Position numbers and translations under genes: made by a program. Below are positions 63,214-64,000 of a stretch of DNA of 64,000 bases, piece after piece. Every line of letters starts with the position of its first letter. Position 1 is the stretch's first letter. This stretch comes from Gorsachius magnificus (Eukaryota > Chordata > Aves > Pelecaniformes > Ardeidae): positions 12,543,385-12,607,384 of the forward strand of contig CM067084.1 in the NCBI GenBank assembly GCA_034008185.1, read 5' to 3'. The notes under the pieces were generated by a model. The model saw only the letters and a program-made list of their open reading frames with translations. It did no database searches and was not told the origin of the DNA.

Positions 63214-63278
63214 AATTGAAATTTGAAAAATTTGAATTTTGAAAATTTAAATTTGAATTTTGAAAATTTAAATTTGAA
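63214..63278. repeat. 21-bp AT-rich tandem repeat
   Basis: About three units of TTTGAATTTTGAAAATTTAAA, with exact copies at 63,231 and 63,252 and degenerate flanks. Each unit includes the palindrome AAATTT, so the array can also fold on itself. Confidence 0.85.
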
Positions 63279-64000
63279 TACGCAGTACACAGGTCATCAG
63301 AAGGATTTGGATTGTGAGCTTTATTATTTGGCCAACAAAGTAATTCAAGAGATCCAAGGGTATCAATCTTACATTCTCAGCTTCAGGAGAGAAATATATT
63401 TCCTGGAGGGATTCTCAGAACAGTTAACTATTTTTGTTCTCTTAACCATACCCATATAAATCCCATATATTCCTCTCTTCAGTAACATGCAATACCAACC
63501 ATGAAAAGGAAGAATGTAAAGCCATTAGTAATCACAGTGGATTTCTTCCCTAGTTGGAGAAAGTAAAATATTTTTGTGGTTCTCCCAGCATAGAAGAATA
63601 AAAAGATCCAACCATTAAAGATTAGTAGGAAAAAAAACAATCTACTAAAGGACATAGGGAAGATGTAGCCTGGGAAACAAAAGTTAAGGCTCCTGTGGTA
63701 TAGTCTGAACTGAAGAGCTGGAGAGCAGAAGAGCAGATGTAAGACTTAATATGTACAAAGTTGATTCATTAACATATTTGTGAAATGGAAAAGCAAAAAA
63801 ACCCTGACCCAACACACTAGTCAGAAAATTAGTATCTGTGGCAGAGAAGGGGGTATGGAACAAGGGGCAAGAACCACTTTATTCAGTCTATTCATTTGGA
63901 TGAGCTAGCCATACAATATCTGACATGCTTTGCTGGGTAAGAGAGCAAGTTTAGAAAAAGAAAAGATGAAAAATGCAATATGCATGAAAAGTCTAACTTC
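63279..64000. other. AT-rich non-coding end of window
   Basis: No supported feature; chance-sized open frames only. Confidence 0.55.

Noticed and set aside
1..64000. tRNA, rRNA, CRISPR arrays or bacterial operons
   Set aside because: None seen; the window is vertebrate nuclear DNA dominated by retroelements.

Overview
The window looks like avian nuclear DNA. It is AT-rich and almost entirely non-coding. It holds several CR1 LINE fragments with CR1-type ends (short direct repeats of the ATTCTATG/ATTCTGTG type), and an LTR retrovirus family whose LTRs begin TGTCCTGGTTT and end ACCATGACA, a type I know from bird genomes. There is no bacterial-style gene layout, CRISPR array, tRNA or rRNA that I can see.

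Layout. Positions 1-32,500 are intergenic or intronic DNA with a rearranged CR1 at about 2,576-2,976 (minus), a CR1 with an internal duplication at about 10,440-10,965 (plus), a CR1 3' end at about 29,560-29,728 (plus), a 31-bp minisatellite at 13,951-14,043, and scattered short open segments bounded by splice-like signals, mostly on the minus strand. I list these as possible exons with low confidence because I recognise none of them. A solo LTR lies at 32,624-33,136 (plus), followed by about 400 bp of unusually GC-rich unexplained sequence.

The main feature is a complete endogenous retrovirus on the minus strand, 39,405-46,238 (6.8 kb), flanked by a 5-bp target duplication (AGTGA). Its LTRs show no substitutions in my by-eye alignment; they differ only in the length of two C tracts, so the insertion is very recent. 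In sense order it has: 5' LTR, a lysine-tRNA-type primer site, gag with a membrane-protein-like N-terminus and a decapeptide minisatellite, a frame break late in gag, the end of gag closed by a UAG, an in-frame protease-reverse transcriptase-RNase H-integrase reading frame with all catalytic residues, a 70-codon open segment after pol, a polypurine tract and the 3' LTR. There is no env. Pol has no ATG near its start and lies in frame with the gag 3' part across a single UAG followed by a hairpin. This suggests Gag-Pol is made by stop-codon readthrough. The gag frame break means this copy probably cannot make the full Gag or Gag-Pol by itself.

From 46,244 to 64,000 the sequence is again non-coding, with a CR1 fragment at about 46,700-47,125 (plus), two older degenerate repeats (about 47,295-47,660 and 53,760-54,060), and small tandem repeats. 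The window therefore mainly records retroelement activity of different ages: very old CR1-like relics, ordinary CR1 copies, an older solo LTR and a near-new provirus of the same LTR family.
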